Positions 1 to 6,962 of a stretch of DNA of 15,375 bases are shown one piece after another. Source of the stretch: DASRJX01 sp035649235 (lineage in GTDB: Bacteria; Acidobacteriota; Polarisedimenticolia; Gp22-AA2); contig DASRJX010000009.1 of assembly GCA_035649235.1 (NCBI GenBank), forward strand, positions 1-15,375, given 5' to 3'. Below the pieces are notes generated by a model. The model worked only from the letters and a program-made list of their open reading frames with translations. It had not been told where the DNA came from and did no database searches. The stretch's first letter is position 1, and each line of letters opens with the position of its first letter. Position numbers and translations under genes: made by a program.

Positions 1-184
1 CGGTGATCCAGCCGTGTCCCGAGTCGCGCATGAAGGGCGGCACGCGGTCCTCGACGCTGGCGGTGCAGATGACGTGCGTCTGGCCCACCTTGATCAGGAC
101 CGATCCCTCGGCGTGGATGTTGACCCCGGTCGTGATCTCGATCGCTCTCAGATCGCGCTCTCCTCGTCCGTCCAGGCGTGGCAT
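1..184 (-). CDS. rph: RNase PH, N-terminal part, cut by the window edge
   Basis: This is the first 61 codons of ribonuclease PH, the phosphate-dependent 3'-5' exoribonuclease that trims tRNA 3' ends. The visible residues follow the family opening: MPRLDGRGERDLRAIEI at 1-17, then AEGSVLIKVGQTHV (about 24-37), a VEDRVPPF stretch near 44-51 and HGWIT at the edge. The catalytic and phosphate-binding part lies outside the window. The ATG at 184 is preceded by GGAG five bases upstream, and the murI stop codon is only 2 bp away, so the gene is the last visible member of the amidase-gerM-murI run. The order GerM then Rph is familiar from other Gram-negative genomes, where the nucleotide pyrophosphatase gene rdgB often follows. 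Whether it does here cannot be seen. Confidence 0.93.
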   Translation of the reverse strand, partial: MPRLDGRGERDLRAIEITTGVNIHAEGSVLIKVGQTHVICTASVEDRVPPFMRDSGHGWIT

Positions 185-186
185 CG

Positions 187-1062
187 TCACTCCGTCAGGT
201 CGACCTGCTCCAGGCGTCCCATCGGCCGTCCCAGGAAGCGCGATCCGACCTCGTGAAAAAGCTCCTCCGGGTCCGTGACGTAGAAATGATCCTCCACTCC
301 GGCCGCGTCGACCACGTCGCTTGCGGTGCTGGCGGCGCCGCCGGCCGGCGCCGCTCCCTCCCCTCCGGCGCCCCGGAGGAGCCCTTGGCCCTGAAGCAGC
401 TCCCGGGTCGCGTCGGCGGTCGCCTCGGCCGAGTCGACGAGCCGCACCTGAGGCCCGATCGTCTCGCCGATGACCCGCTTCAGGAGGGGGTAGTGCGTGC
501 AGCCGAGGACGAGCGTGTCGAGGCCCTCGTCGCGCAGGCCGTGGAGGTAGGCGGCAGCCGCGGCCCGCGCCACGTCGTTCTCCGTCCAGCCCTCCTCCGC
601 CAGCGGGACGAACAGCGGGCAGGCGCGCGCCACGACGCGCGCTCCCGGAAGCCGGTCGAGGATGGCGCGCGGGTAGGCGCCGCTCCGGATCGTCGCCGAG
701 GTGCCGATGACGCCCACGATGCCGCTCCGCGTGACCCGGCAGACGGCCTCGGCGCCCGGCTCGATGACCCCGATGACCGGCCCCGCCATGGCGCGCCGCA
801 GAGGCAAAAGCGCCAGGGCGGACATGGTGTTGCAGGCGACGACGAGCGCCTTGACGCCGCGCGCGGCGAAGAACCGGGCGCCCTCCAGGGCATAGTGCGT
901 CACGGTCGCCTCCGACTTGCTGCCGTACGGGACGCGGGCCGTGTCCCCGAGGTAGACGATGCGCTCATCGGGCGGCAGCACCGCACGCAGCGCCTTGTAG
1001 ACCGTCAAGCCGCCGATCCCGGAATCGAAGACGCCGATGGCGCCTTGCCGTCCCGGCGTCAT
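187..1062 (-). CDS. murI: Glutamate racemase MurI
   Basis: Glutamate racemase (291 aa) converts L- to D-glutamate in the cytoplasm for peptidoglycan stem peptides. It is a cofactor-independent two-cysteine racemase. Visible motifs are GVFDSGIGGLTV at 10-21, YLGDTARVPYG at 37-47, VACNTM with catalytic Cys77, and LGCTHYPLL with catalytic Cys188. The length is slightly above the usual 255-285, mainly because of an Ala/Gly-rich insertion at about 229-250. It is followed by an ordinary racemase end (FYVTDP, then FLGRP). The ATG at 1062 overlaps the gerM stop by 4 bp and has GGAGG seven bases upstream, which fixes the start. The reading frame stays open far upstream, but that extension is only the antisense-like shadow of gerM. 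Its place after an amidase and GerM gene fits a cell-wall cluster. Confidence 0.96.
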   Translation of the reverse strand: MTPGRQGAIGVFDSGIGGLTVYKALRAVLPPDERIVYLGDTARVPYGSKSEATVTHYALEGARFFAARGVKALVVACNTMSALALLPLRRAMAGPVIGVIEPGAEAVCRVTRSGIVGVIGTSATIRSGAYPRAILDRLPGARVVARACPLFVPLAEEGWTENDVARAAAAAYLHGLRDEGLDTLVLGCTHYPLLKRVIGETIGPQVRLVDSAEATADATRELLQGQGLLRGAGGEGAAPAGGAASTASDVVDAAGVEDHFYVTDPEELFHEVGSRFLGRPMGRLEQVDLTE

Positions 1063-1802
1063 CCGCCGTCCTCCAGGCGGACGATCGACATGTCCTTGAT
1101 GTAGGCGCGGCGCAGGTCGAGATGGCTCTTGAGCGTGTCGCGCTCCTCTCCCGCGACCAGGAACCGCACCCGCTTGATCTCCGGCAGGTTGTAGGTCAGC
1201 GAGTCGACGATGGAGAAGATCGTGGCCATCTCCTCGTCGCTGCCGCCCGGGTGCTGGGACACGAACTCCTCGCTCAGGTCGAGGTACGCGGTCCCCTTCC
1301 GGTCCAGGTACAGGCCGAGGACGGTGGCGTTCCCGGGGACGGTCGGCAGGAACCCGTCCTCGCGCGGCCCGCCGATCAGCTCGGAGACGATCTGCTTGGC
1401 CTGATCGGTGATCGAGGGCGTCAGGAAGATCTTGCGCCGTTCCGGCCCGAGGGCGTCCTCGTCGGCGCGTTGGAAAAAGAGGACGACCTCGCGGCGGTTC
1501 GGCTCGCCGGGAGCCGGCGCCTGCTCGGCCGCGTCCCCGCCCGCCACGCCACCGCCCGGGGTGTTTCCGGCCACCCCGACCCCGGCCGCGGCGCTTCCCT
1601 GCTCCTGAGCCGCCGTTCCGGCGGTGCCGGCCGGCTCCCCTCCGGACGCGGCCCCTTCCTCCGCGTTTGCGGCACCCGAGCTGTCGGCCGCGGCGCCGCG
1701 CTCGCCGCCTTTGCACGCCGCTCCGAGGAACGCCGCGCCCAGCAGGACGAGGAGGGCGGCGCCGGCCGCGCCGCGGTGGCCCGGCTGCCTGTGGCGGATC
1801 AC
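1059..1802 (-). CDS. GerM-domain putative lipoprotein
   Basis: A 247-aa exported protein with one GerM domain. Residues 11-29 form a hydrophobic signal segment ending in LGAAC (Cys30). This resembles a lipobox, but Gly replaces the usual Leu at -3, so lipid attachment is probable rather than certain. Residues 31-102 are a low-complexity Ala/Gly/Pro linker. Residues 103-235 match the GerM pattern: VVLFFQRA, the LIGGP loop followed by FLPTVPGNATV, TAYLDLSEEF, then IVDSLTYNLPEIKRVRFLVAGE. GerM domains are named from Bacillus spore germination, but the domain is common in non-sporulating bacteria, where its role is poorly known. A cell-wall role beside the amidase is inferred. The GTG start at 1802 overlaps the amidase stop (GTGA). 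A hairpin covers this start (see separate entry). No closer ATG fits the signal peptide. Confidence 0.86.
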   Translation of the reverse strand: MIRHRQPGHRGAAGAALLVLLGAAFLGAACKGGERGAAADSSGAANAEEGAASGGEPAGTAGTAAQEQGSAAAGVGVAGNTPGGGVAGGDAAEQAPAPGEPNRREVVLFFQRADEDALGPERRKIFLTPSITDQAKQIVSELIGGPREDGFLPTVPGNATVLGLYLDRKGTAYLDLSEEFVSQHPGGSDEEMATIFSIVDSLTYNLPEIKRVRFLVAGEERDTLKSHLDLRRAYIKDMSIVRLEDGG

Positions 1803-3121
1803 CGGGGCTGGCTTCCCCGGAATTGGTGGATGCTGTCGGCGATCGCCTGGGCGATCTGGTCCTTGAACCCGCCGTCGCGCAGCCGCTTCTCCTCCTCCGG
1901 GCTGCTGATGAAGGCGATCTCGACCAGGACCGCCGGCATGGTCGCCCCCATGAGGACGCGGAACGGGGCCTGCTTGATGCCGCGGTTGCGCACGCCGAGG
2001 GCGTCGTTCAGCCGCTCCTGGATGGTCTCGGCGAGACCGCTCGAAGCCTTCAGGTGGGCCGACTGCGCCATGTCCCAGAGAACCATCTCCAGCCCGCTCT
2101 GTCCCTGGACGCCCTGATCGAGGTGCATCGCGTTGTTCTCGATGGCTGCAGCCGCCCGCGCGTCGTCGTCGGTCGCCTGGTAGGACAGAAAATAGGTCTC
2201 CGAGCCCCGGGCCTCGTCGCGCCGCGACGAGTTGGCGTGAATGCTGACGAAGAGATCGGCCCGCTTGTGGTTGGCGATGGCGGTGCGCTCGTCGAGGCCG
2301 ATGGTCCTGTCGTCGTCGCGCGTCAGGATGACCTCGGTCCCGACCTCCCCTTGCAGGCGCATCCGCAGCCGGTGGGCGACGTCGAGCGTCACGTCCTTCT
2401 CCAGAAGCCCGCTCGGCCCGCGCGCGCCGTCCTCCTCCCCTCCGTGCCCCGGGTCGATGACGACGGTGAAGGCCGCCTTGCGCCGCTCCGAGCCGCGCGG
2501 GGGCGGGGCACCGGGAGCGGGAATGGGCGCCTGTCCCGGGGTCTCCCCGGCCGGCGGCATGGCACCCGGCTCCTGTGCCCCGGTCCGGGAGGGCGCGCCC
2601 GTCGTCGTGGAGGGCGTGCGTCCGCCGCTCCCGATCCCGGCCTGGGTCGTGACGCTCCCGGGCGTCCCGGGCTGGCCCGGCGTCTCGACGCGCGTCGCCG
2701 CGGAGGGCGCCTGCCGGCGGCGCAGGTCGAGGACCAGCCGGAACGGCTCCCCCATCTCGAAGCTGGAGAAGGTGCCGAACTCCGCGCCGGTGTAGAAGAC
2801 GATCTCGGACTCCCGCGACCCCCCGGAGAACTTGACCCGCTCCAGGATCTGACCGTCGAAGTCCCTCTTCTTGAACGGCGCCCGCGCCTCGCCTTCGCGC
2901 AGCGTCACGTAGACCCGCCGTCCCTCGCCGCGGATCTCGTACATCGGCTTGCGGCTGAACTCGATCACGATGCGCACCCCGGCATCGTTGTCGATCGTCC
3001 TCAGGGTGAACGAGATCGGGTCCGCCGCCCGCGAGGTTCCGGGCCACGCGAGGAGAAGGCCTGCGGCGAGGCTGGCTCTGGTGAGGGACGCGAAAAGGAC
3101 GATGGCGCGGTGGCGGGACAT
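1799..3121 (-). CDS. N-acetylmuramoyl-L-alanine amidase (AMIN + Amidase_3, AmiC type)
   Basis: A 440-aa exported zinc amidase that cuts the bond between N-acetylmuramic acid and L-alanine in peptidoglycan, typically during daughter-cell separation. A signal peptide covers about 1-32 (GLLLAWPGTSRA, then ADP). Residues 34-133 look like an AMIN domain, which targets such enzymes to the septum. Residues 137-215 are a Pro/Gly/Thr-rich linker. The Amidase_3 domain spans about 217-436, with zinc ligands His226 (VIDPGHGG), Glu241 (LLEKD) and His295 (VSIHANSS), and catalytic Glu401 (VLVEIAFISSPEEE). All key residues are present. The regulatory helix region of AmiC-type enzymes seems to lie between His295 and Glu401. 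The start is ATG 3121. No Shine-Dalgarno sequence is in place; a promoter ends 7 nt upstream, predicting a leaderless message. The gene heads the amidase-gerM-murI-rph block. Confidence 0.95.
   Translation of the reverse strand: MSRHRAIVLFASLTRASLAAGLLLAWPGTSRAADPISFTLRTIDNDAGVRIVIEFSRKPMYEIRGEGRRVYVTLREGEARAPFKKRDFDGQILERVKFSGGSRESEIVFYTGAEFGTFSSFEMGEPFRLVLDLRRRQAPSAATRVETPGQPGTPGSVTTQAGIGSGGRTPSTTTGAPSRTGAQEPGAMPPAGETPGQAPIPAPGAPPPRGSERRKAAFTVVIDPGHGGEEDGARGPSGLLEKDVTLDVAHRLRMRLQGEVGTEVILTRDDDRTIGLDERTAIANHKRADLFVSIHANSSRRDEARGSETYFLSYQATDDDARAAAAIENNAMHLDQGVQGQSGLEMVLWDMAQSAHLKASSGLAETIQERLNDALGVRNRGIKQAPFRVLMGATMPAVLVEIAFISSPEEEKRLRDGGFKDQIAQAIADSIHQFRGSQPR
1802..1820 (-). promoter_or_regulatory. 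Hairpin over the gerM ribosome-binding site and start codon
   Basis: In the mRNA, CCGGGG (1820-1815), a 7-nt loop and CCCCGG (1807-1802) form a perfect 6-bp GC stem. The 5' arm carries the only purine-rich Shine-Dalgarno-like stretch (GGGGAAG), and the 3' arm includes the first G of the gerM GTG codon. The structure lies in the last codons of the amidase gene, so ribosomes finishing the amidase would open it. This suggests translational coupling. The stem is visible; its effect is inferred. Confidence 0.45.
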
Positions 3122-3128
3122 GGGGGGC

Positions 3129-3157
3129 AATCTAGCACACGCTCCCCGACCTCTCAA
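3129..3157 (-). promoter_or_regulatory. Promoter for the amidase block, predicted leaderless
   Basis: On the minus strand a -35 box TTGAGA (3157-3152, 5 of 6 consensus bases) is followed by a 17-bp spacer and a -10 box TAGATT (3134-3129, 4 of 6). TG lies one base before the -10, as in an extended -10. The amidase ATG begins 7 nt after the -10, so transcription should begin at or next to the A of the start codon. The -35 overlaps the asnB stop codon. The nearest purine-rich GGGGAG is 20 nt from the ATG, too far to be a normal ribosome-binding site. This is a sequence prediction; no start site has been mapped. Confidence 0.6.
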
Positions 3158-5151
3158 ACCTGCTCCAGGAGGTCGCCGTTTTCGAAGAAGCGCGAGTGCC
3201 AGAGCTGCAGCATGAGCAGGTTCCAGAGCAGCCGCCCGTTGTCGCGCCGGCGCGCCTGGTGCTCCTGCCACAACGAGACGACCGCGCCGGGGCGCAGCAG
3301 GCCGCCGCGCGCCAGCCGCTTCTCGTCGAAGGCCCGGCGCAGGAGCGGGTCGAGGCCGGTGACCAGGAGCCGCGCCACCGGGATGTTGAAGCCGCGCTTC
3401 CGGCGCGCGAGCGTCTCCTTCCCGAGGCGGTCCCCCAGGGCCCGCCTCAAGAGGCGCTTGGTCGTGAAGCCGCGCAGCTTATACGCCGCCGGCAGGCGGG
3501 CGACGTACTCGACCAGCGGGTGGTGCAGGAAGGGCGCTCGCACCTCGAGGGAAGCGGCCATCGAGGCGCGGTCGACCTTGGTGAGGAGGTCGTCCTGGAG
3601 ATACATCACGAAGTCGGTCAGGAGGAGCGCGTCGAGAGGGTGCCGGAAGCGCGCCCCGGCCCGCCGCGCCCGCGCCTCGAGCAGGGGATCGCCGCCCGCC
3701 AGGGAGGCGAGCGCGGCTTCGGTCAGGAGGCCCTTCTGCCGCTCCGGCGAGAAGGCTCCGAACCAGATCGGGTGGCGCTCGTCGTCCGGCAGGTCGGCCA
3801 TGGCCACGAACTTCTTCAGGAGGAACTCGAGGCCGACGTTGGAGAACGCGGGGGGGACCGACTCGACCGCCCGGCGCACGAGGGCCCGCGCCGGCCGCGG
3901 CAGCCGGCGGTAGAGGCGCGCCAGGCGGTCGCCGATGTAGGTCGGGTAGCCGGCGAACAATTCGTCCCCCCCCTCGCCGCCCAGCGCCACCTTGACGTGC
4001 CGGCGCGTGAAGCGCGACAGGAGCCAGGTCGGCAGGACCGAGGCATCGGCCAGAGGCTCGTCGAGGAAGCGCGCCACCGCGAACGTCGCCGCGACCAGGT
4101 CGCGCTCGCCGATAATCGTCTCGTGGTGATCGGTGCCGAGGTGCGCCGCGGCCCGCCGCGCATAGCCCGCCTCGTCGAAGTCCCGGGCCTCCATCCCCAG
4201 GGCGAAGGACGGGATCCCAGGTCCCTGGATCTCGACCGCCAGCGCCGCGATGGAGGAGGAGTCGAGGCCGCCGCTCAGGAGCACGCCGACCGGCACGTCC
4301 GCCCGCAGGCGCAGCTCGACCGCCTCGCGCAGCAGCCGGCGCGTCTCGCGCGCCGCCTCCTCGAAGTCCGGGATCGCGCCGCTGGAGCGCGCCGCCGCAT
4401 CGAAGGCCGGCTCCGCGCCCCCCGGCCCCGCACCGGCCGAACCTATGCCCGCCGTCATGAAGCGCCGGAGATCCCAGTACGGACGGGCGCGAGCGGCGCC
4501 ATTCTCGGCGATCAGCAGGTGCCCGGCCGGCAGCTTGCGGATGCCCTGGAACGGGGTGTGCGGCGCCGGGAAGTAGCCGTACAGGAGGTAGCGGCTCAGC
4601 GCCTCGATGTCGATCCGCCGGGCGACGCGCGGATGGGCGAGCAGCGCCTTGATCTCGGAGGCGAACATCAGCTCGCCCTCCTGCTCCAGGTAGTAGAGCG
4701 GCTTCTCGCCGGCGCGGTCGCGGCCGAGGACGAGCCTCTTCGCGGCCGTGTCGAAGATGGCGAAGGCGAACATGCCGTCGAGGTGCTGGACGAAGTCGAG
4801 GCCGTGCTCCTCGTACAGGTGCGGGATCACCTCGGTGTCGCAGCGCGTCTCGAAGCGGTGCCCGCGCTTCTTGAGGTCCTGCTCCAGCTCGGGCCAGTTG
4901 TAGATCTCGCCGTTGCAGATCGCCCGGAAGCGCCCCGACTCGTCGGCATAGAAGCGGGCCCCGGCGCCCAGGTCGATGATGCTCAGCCGCCGGAACCCGA
5001 AGGTGAGGCGCGGCGCCTCCCCAGAGTCGACCTCGACGACACAGGCGCCGTCGGGCCCGCGGTGGGCGAGCGTGTCGGTCATCGCCAGCAGGAGGCCCGG
5101 CTCGGGCCGCGACCCGGCGCGGAAGTCGGCCACGCCCACGATGCCGCACAT
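3154..5151 (-). CDS. asnB: Asparagine synthase (glutamine-hydrolysing) AsnB
   Basis: A 665-aa cytoplasmic class-II glutamine amidotransferase that makes asparagine from aspartate, ATP and glutamine. The glutaminase domain (1-about 215) begins MCGIVGVADF with nucleophile Cys2 and carries AHRGPDG (29-35), CNGEIYN (79-85) and GMFAFAIFD. The synthetase domain has the ATP pyrophosphatase loop LLSGGLDSSS (291-300) and ALGGEGGDELFAGYP (389-403), plus the KVDRASMAASLEVRAPFL segment. An Ala/Gly-rich stretch at about 231-262 separates the domains. The protein belongs to the long AsnB form (about 600-670 aa) that is often found in surface-polysaccharide loci as well as in primary metabolism. The start codon is 3 bp downstream of the glycosyltransferase stop, so the two are probably co-transcribed. 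Whether it serves general asparagine supply or modifies a glycan precursor cannot be decided from sequence alone. Confidence 0.93.
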   Translation of the reverse strand: MCGIVGVADFRAGSRPEPGLLLAMTDTLAHRGPDGACVVEVDSGEAPRLTFGFRRLSIIDLGAGARFYADESGRFRAICNGEIYNWPELEQDLKKRGHRFETRCDTEVIPHLYEEHGLDFVQHLDGMFAFAIFDTAAKRLVLGRDRAGEKPLYYLEQEGELMFASEIKALLAHPRVARRIDIEALSRYLLYGYFPAPHTPFQGIRKLPAGHLLIAENGAARARPYWDLRRFMTAGIGSAGAGPGGAEPAFDAAARSSGAIPDFEEAARETRRLLREAVELRLRADVPVGVLLSGGLDSSSIAALAVEIQGPGIPSFALGMEARDFDEAGYARRAAAHLGTDHHETIIGERDLVAATFAVARFLDEPLADASVLPTWLLSRFTRRHVKVALGGEGGDELFAGYPTYIGDRLARLYRRLPRPARALVRRAVESVPPAFSNVGLEFLLKKFVAMADLPDDERHPIWFGAFSPERQKGLLTEAALASLAGGDPLLEARARRAGARFRHPLDALLLTDFVMYLQDDLLTKVDRASMAASLEVRAPFLHHPLVEYVARLPAAYKLRGFTTKRLLRRALGDRLGKETLARRKRGFNIPVARLLVTGLDPLLRRAFDEKRLARGGLLRPGAVVSLWQEHQARRRDNGRLLWNLLMLQLWHSRFFENGDLLEQV

Positions 5152-5154
5152 CGA

Positions 5155-6960
5155 TCAGCCCCCCGCCGGCGCCGCGTCGCCGGCGCGCACGAACAGGCCG
5201 AACTCTCCCTGCTCCCAGACGGGCCGCAGCGGGACGCCCGCCGCCTCGAAGAGCGGGCCGTACTCCTTCCGGTCCGCCAGGACGTAGGTCGTCGAGCCCG
5301 GATCGAGCAAGACCTCCTGAAGCTGCTCCTTCGAGAGCAGGCGGAAGGCGGGATCGTCCCGGAACTCCTCGAGGTGCTTCTCGATGTAGTTGCTGGTGAA
5401 GATGCGACCGGCCCGCGTCACCTGGTAAATCGGACGCTGCAAGTAGAAGTTGAGCCCGGGGCGGTACTCCTCGAAGCAGATCACCTTGTCGCCGGGTGCG
5501 AGCCTCGGCTCCAGGAAGCGCGAGAGAGGGCGCGACGACCGGGTCGTCTCGATCTGCAGTCCGGCCGCGAGGGCCAGGGGCGCCATGGCGACGAGCGGCA
5601 GGGCCGAGGCGGCGACGACGATCCAGGCCCGCCGCGCGCGCGGCGCCAGGACCAGGACGATCGCCGCCGCCAGCAGGCCCCCCGCCGTCAGTTGGAACAG
5701 GTCGGGCCGCACCACGAGCGGCGCCTGCTTCGCGCCCGCGAGCAGGGTGGAGCGCAGGGCTGGTCCTGTGACCAGCGCCGCCGCGGACCCCAGAACGCAG
5801 ATGAGGCCGGCAAACACGCTGCCCCACGCCAGATCGCCGCGCGCCTCGTCGGCAGGAGCGGCGCCCCCGGCCGGGCCGCCGCCCGCGAGCCCGGCGCCCT
5901 CGCGGCGGCGGGGACAGGCCCTGTCGATGAGCCTGGCCGCCAGGAGCGCGATCGGGACCGCGCACGGCAGCACGTAGGACGGCCGCTTGCTGGCGATGAA
6001 GGAAAAGAAGAGGAGGACAACGACGAACCACAGGGCGACGAACCGGCCCGCGAGATCCAGCGCTGCCTCGCCGCCGGCGGTCACCGCGCGGCCGCGCCGC
6101 ACGCGCCGCCAAAGCGCGCGCACGCCCTGGGCCAGGCAGAGCACGATCCAGGGGAACGCGCCGGGTGCTATCACCTTGAGGTAGAAGTGGAACGGCCGCT
6201 GCGTGTCGTACGGGTTGGCCGCCATGCGCGCCAGGTTCTCCCCCAGGAGGGCGTAGCGCAGGAAGCCGGGGTTGCGCGACTCGACGAGGTAGAGCCACGG
6301 TGCTGTGACCGCGAGGTACAGGAGCAGCCCCTGCCCCCAGCGCAGGCGCAGGAGCAGCCCCGGCCGGCGCCGCCACAGGGCCCAGGCGGTCGCCACCAGG
6401 AGCGGCCCCAGGAGGGCCACCGGTCCCTTGACGAGGGTGCCGACGCCCGCGAGCAGGAACCCGGCCGCCGAGGCCAGGCGGCCGCGCCCCTCCCCTTCCA
6501 TCGCCTCGTAGAACGCGATCGTGCTGGCCGTGGTGCAGAGCAGGAGCAGCATGTCGAAGATCACCAGCCGCGCGAACACGAGATACAGCGGGGAGAGCGC
6601 CAGGAGGACTCCCGCGAGGAGCCCGGCGCGCTCGCCGAGCCACCGGCGGCCGAACCAGACGGTGAGCCCGAGCGCGGCGATCGCCGCCAGCGCCGACGGC
6701 AGCCGGGCGGCCGTCTCGTTGACTCCGAGGAGCCGGTAGCACGACGCCACGGCCCAGAAGAAGACCGGCGGCTTGTCGAGGTAGCGCGCGTCGTTGATGC
6801 GCGGCGTGACCCAGTCGCCCGAGACCAGCATCTCGCGCGCCACTTCGGCGTTGCGCCCCTCGTCCGGATCGTTGAGTCCCGATCGCCCCAGGCCCGCGAG
6901 GAAGAGCGGGGCGCAGAGAAGGACGACGAGCAGGGAGGCGCCGGCCGCGCGGCGTCCCAT
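5155..6960 (-). CDS. ArnT/PMT-like membrane glycosyltransferase
   Basis: A 601-aa polytopic inner-membrane protein of the GT-C fold (ArnT/PMT_2 family), which uses lipid-phosphate-linked sugars. The hallmark N-terminal periplasmic loop is intact: DPDEGRNAEVAREML (31-45, with the acidic pair needed in this family), SGDWVTPRIND and YLDKPPVFFW (60-69), then AARLPSALAA. About ten or more hydrophobic segments follow to around residue 470. The last 120 residues form a soluble domain containing FEEYRPGLNFYLQRPIYQV, as in ArnT-type proteins. Substrate is unknown: ArnT itself moves aminoarabinose to lipid A, but no arn genes are nearby. The ATG at 6960 lies 2 bp after the radical SAM stop, with no clear ribosome-binding site, so translation is probably coupled. 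asnB follows after 3 bp. Confidence 0.88.
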   Translation of the reverse strand: MGRRAAGASLLVVLLCAPLFLAGLGRSGLNDPDEGRNAEVAREMLVSGDWVTPRINDARYLDKPPVFFWAVASCYRLLGVNETAARLPSALAAIAALGLTVWFGRRWLGERAGLLAGVLLALSPLYLVFARLVIFDMLLLLCTTASTIAFYEAMEGEGRGRLASAAGFLLAGVGTLVKGPVALLGPLLVATAWALWRRRPGLLLRLRWGQGLLLYLAVTAPWLYLVESRNPGFLRYALLGENLARMAANPYDTQRPFHFYLKVIAPGAFPWIVLCLAQGVRALWRRVRRGRAVTAGGEAALDLAGRFVALWFVVVLLFFSFIASKRPSYVLPCAVPIALLAARLIDRACPRRREGAGLAGGGPAGGAAPADEARGDLAWGSVFAGLICVLGSAAALVTGPALRSTLLAGAKQAPLVVRPDLFQLTAGGLLAAAIVLVLAPRARRAWIVVAASALPLVAMAPLALAAGLQIETTRSSRPLSRFLEPRLAPGDKVICFEEYRPGLNFYLQRPIYQVTRAGRIFTSNYIEKHLEEFRDDPAFRLLSKEQLQEVLLDPGSTTYVLADRKEYGPLFEAAGVPLRPVWEQGEFGLFVRAGDAAPAGG

Positions 6961-6962
6961 GC

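Noticed and set aside
1063..1716. Upstream extension of the murI reading frame
   Set aside because: The extension is Arg/Gly-rich noise overlapping gerM, whereas ATG 1062 has GGAGG at the right distance and gives the normal MurI N-terminus.
1667..3913. A 748-codon plus-strand frame opposite the amidase gene
   Set aside because: Composition is that of antisense GC-rich DNA; the opposite strand codes for a complete amidase with all zinc ligands.
3479..6742. A 1087-codon open frame on the minus strand in a different frame from asnB and the glycosyltransferase
   Set aside because: Arg/Pro/Gly-rich shadow of the two real genes; it has no motif and no initiation signal.
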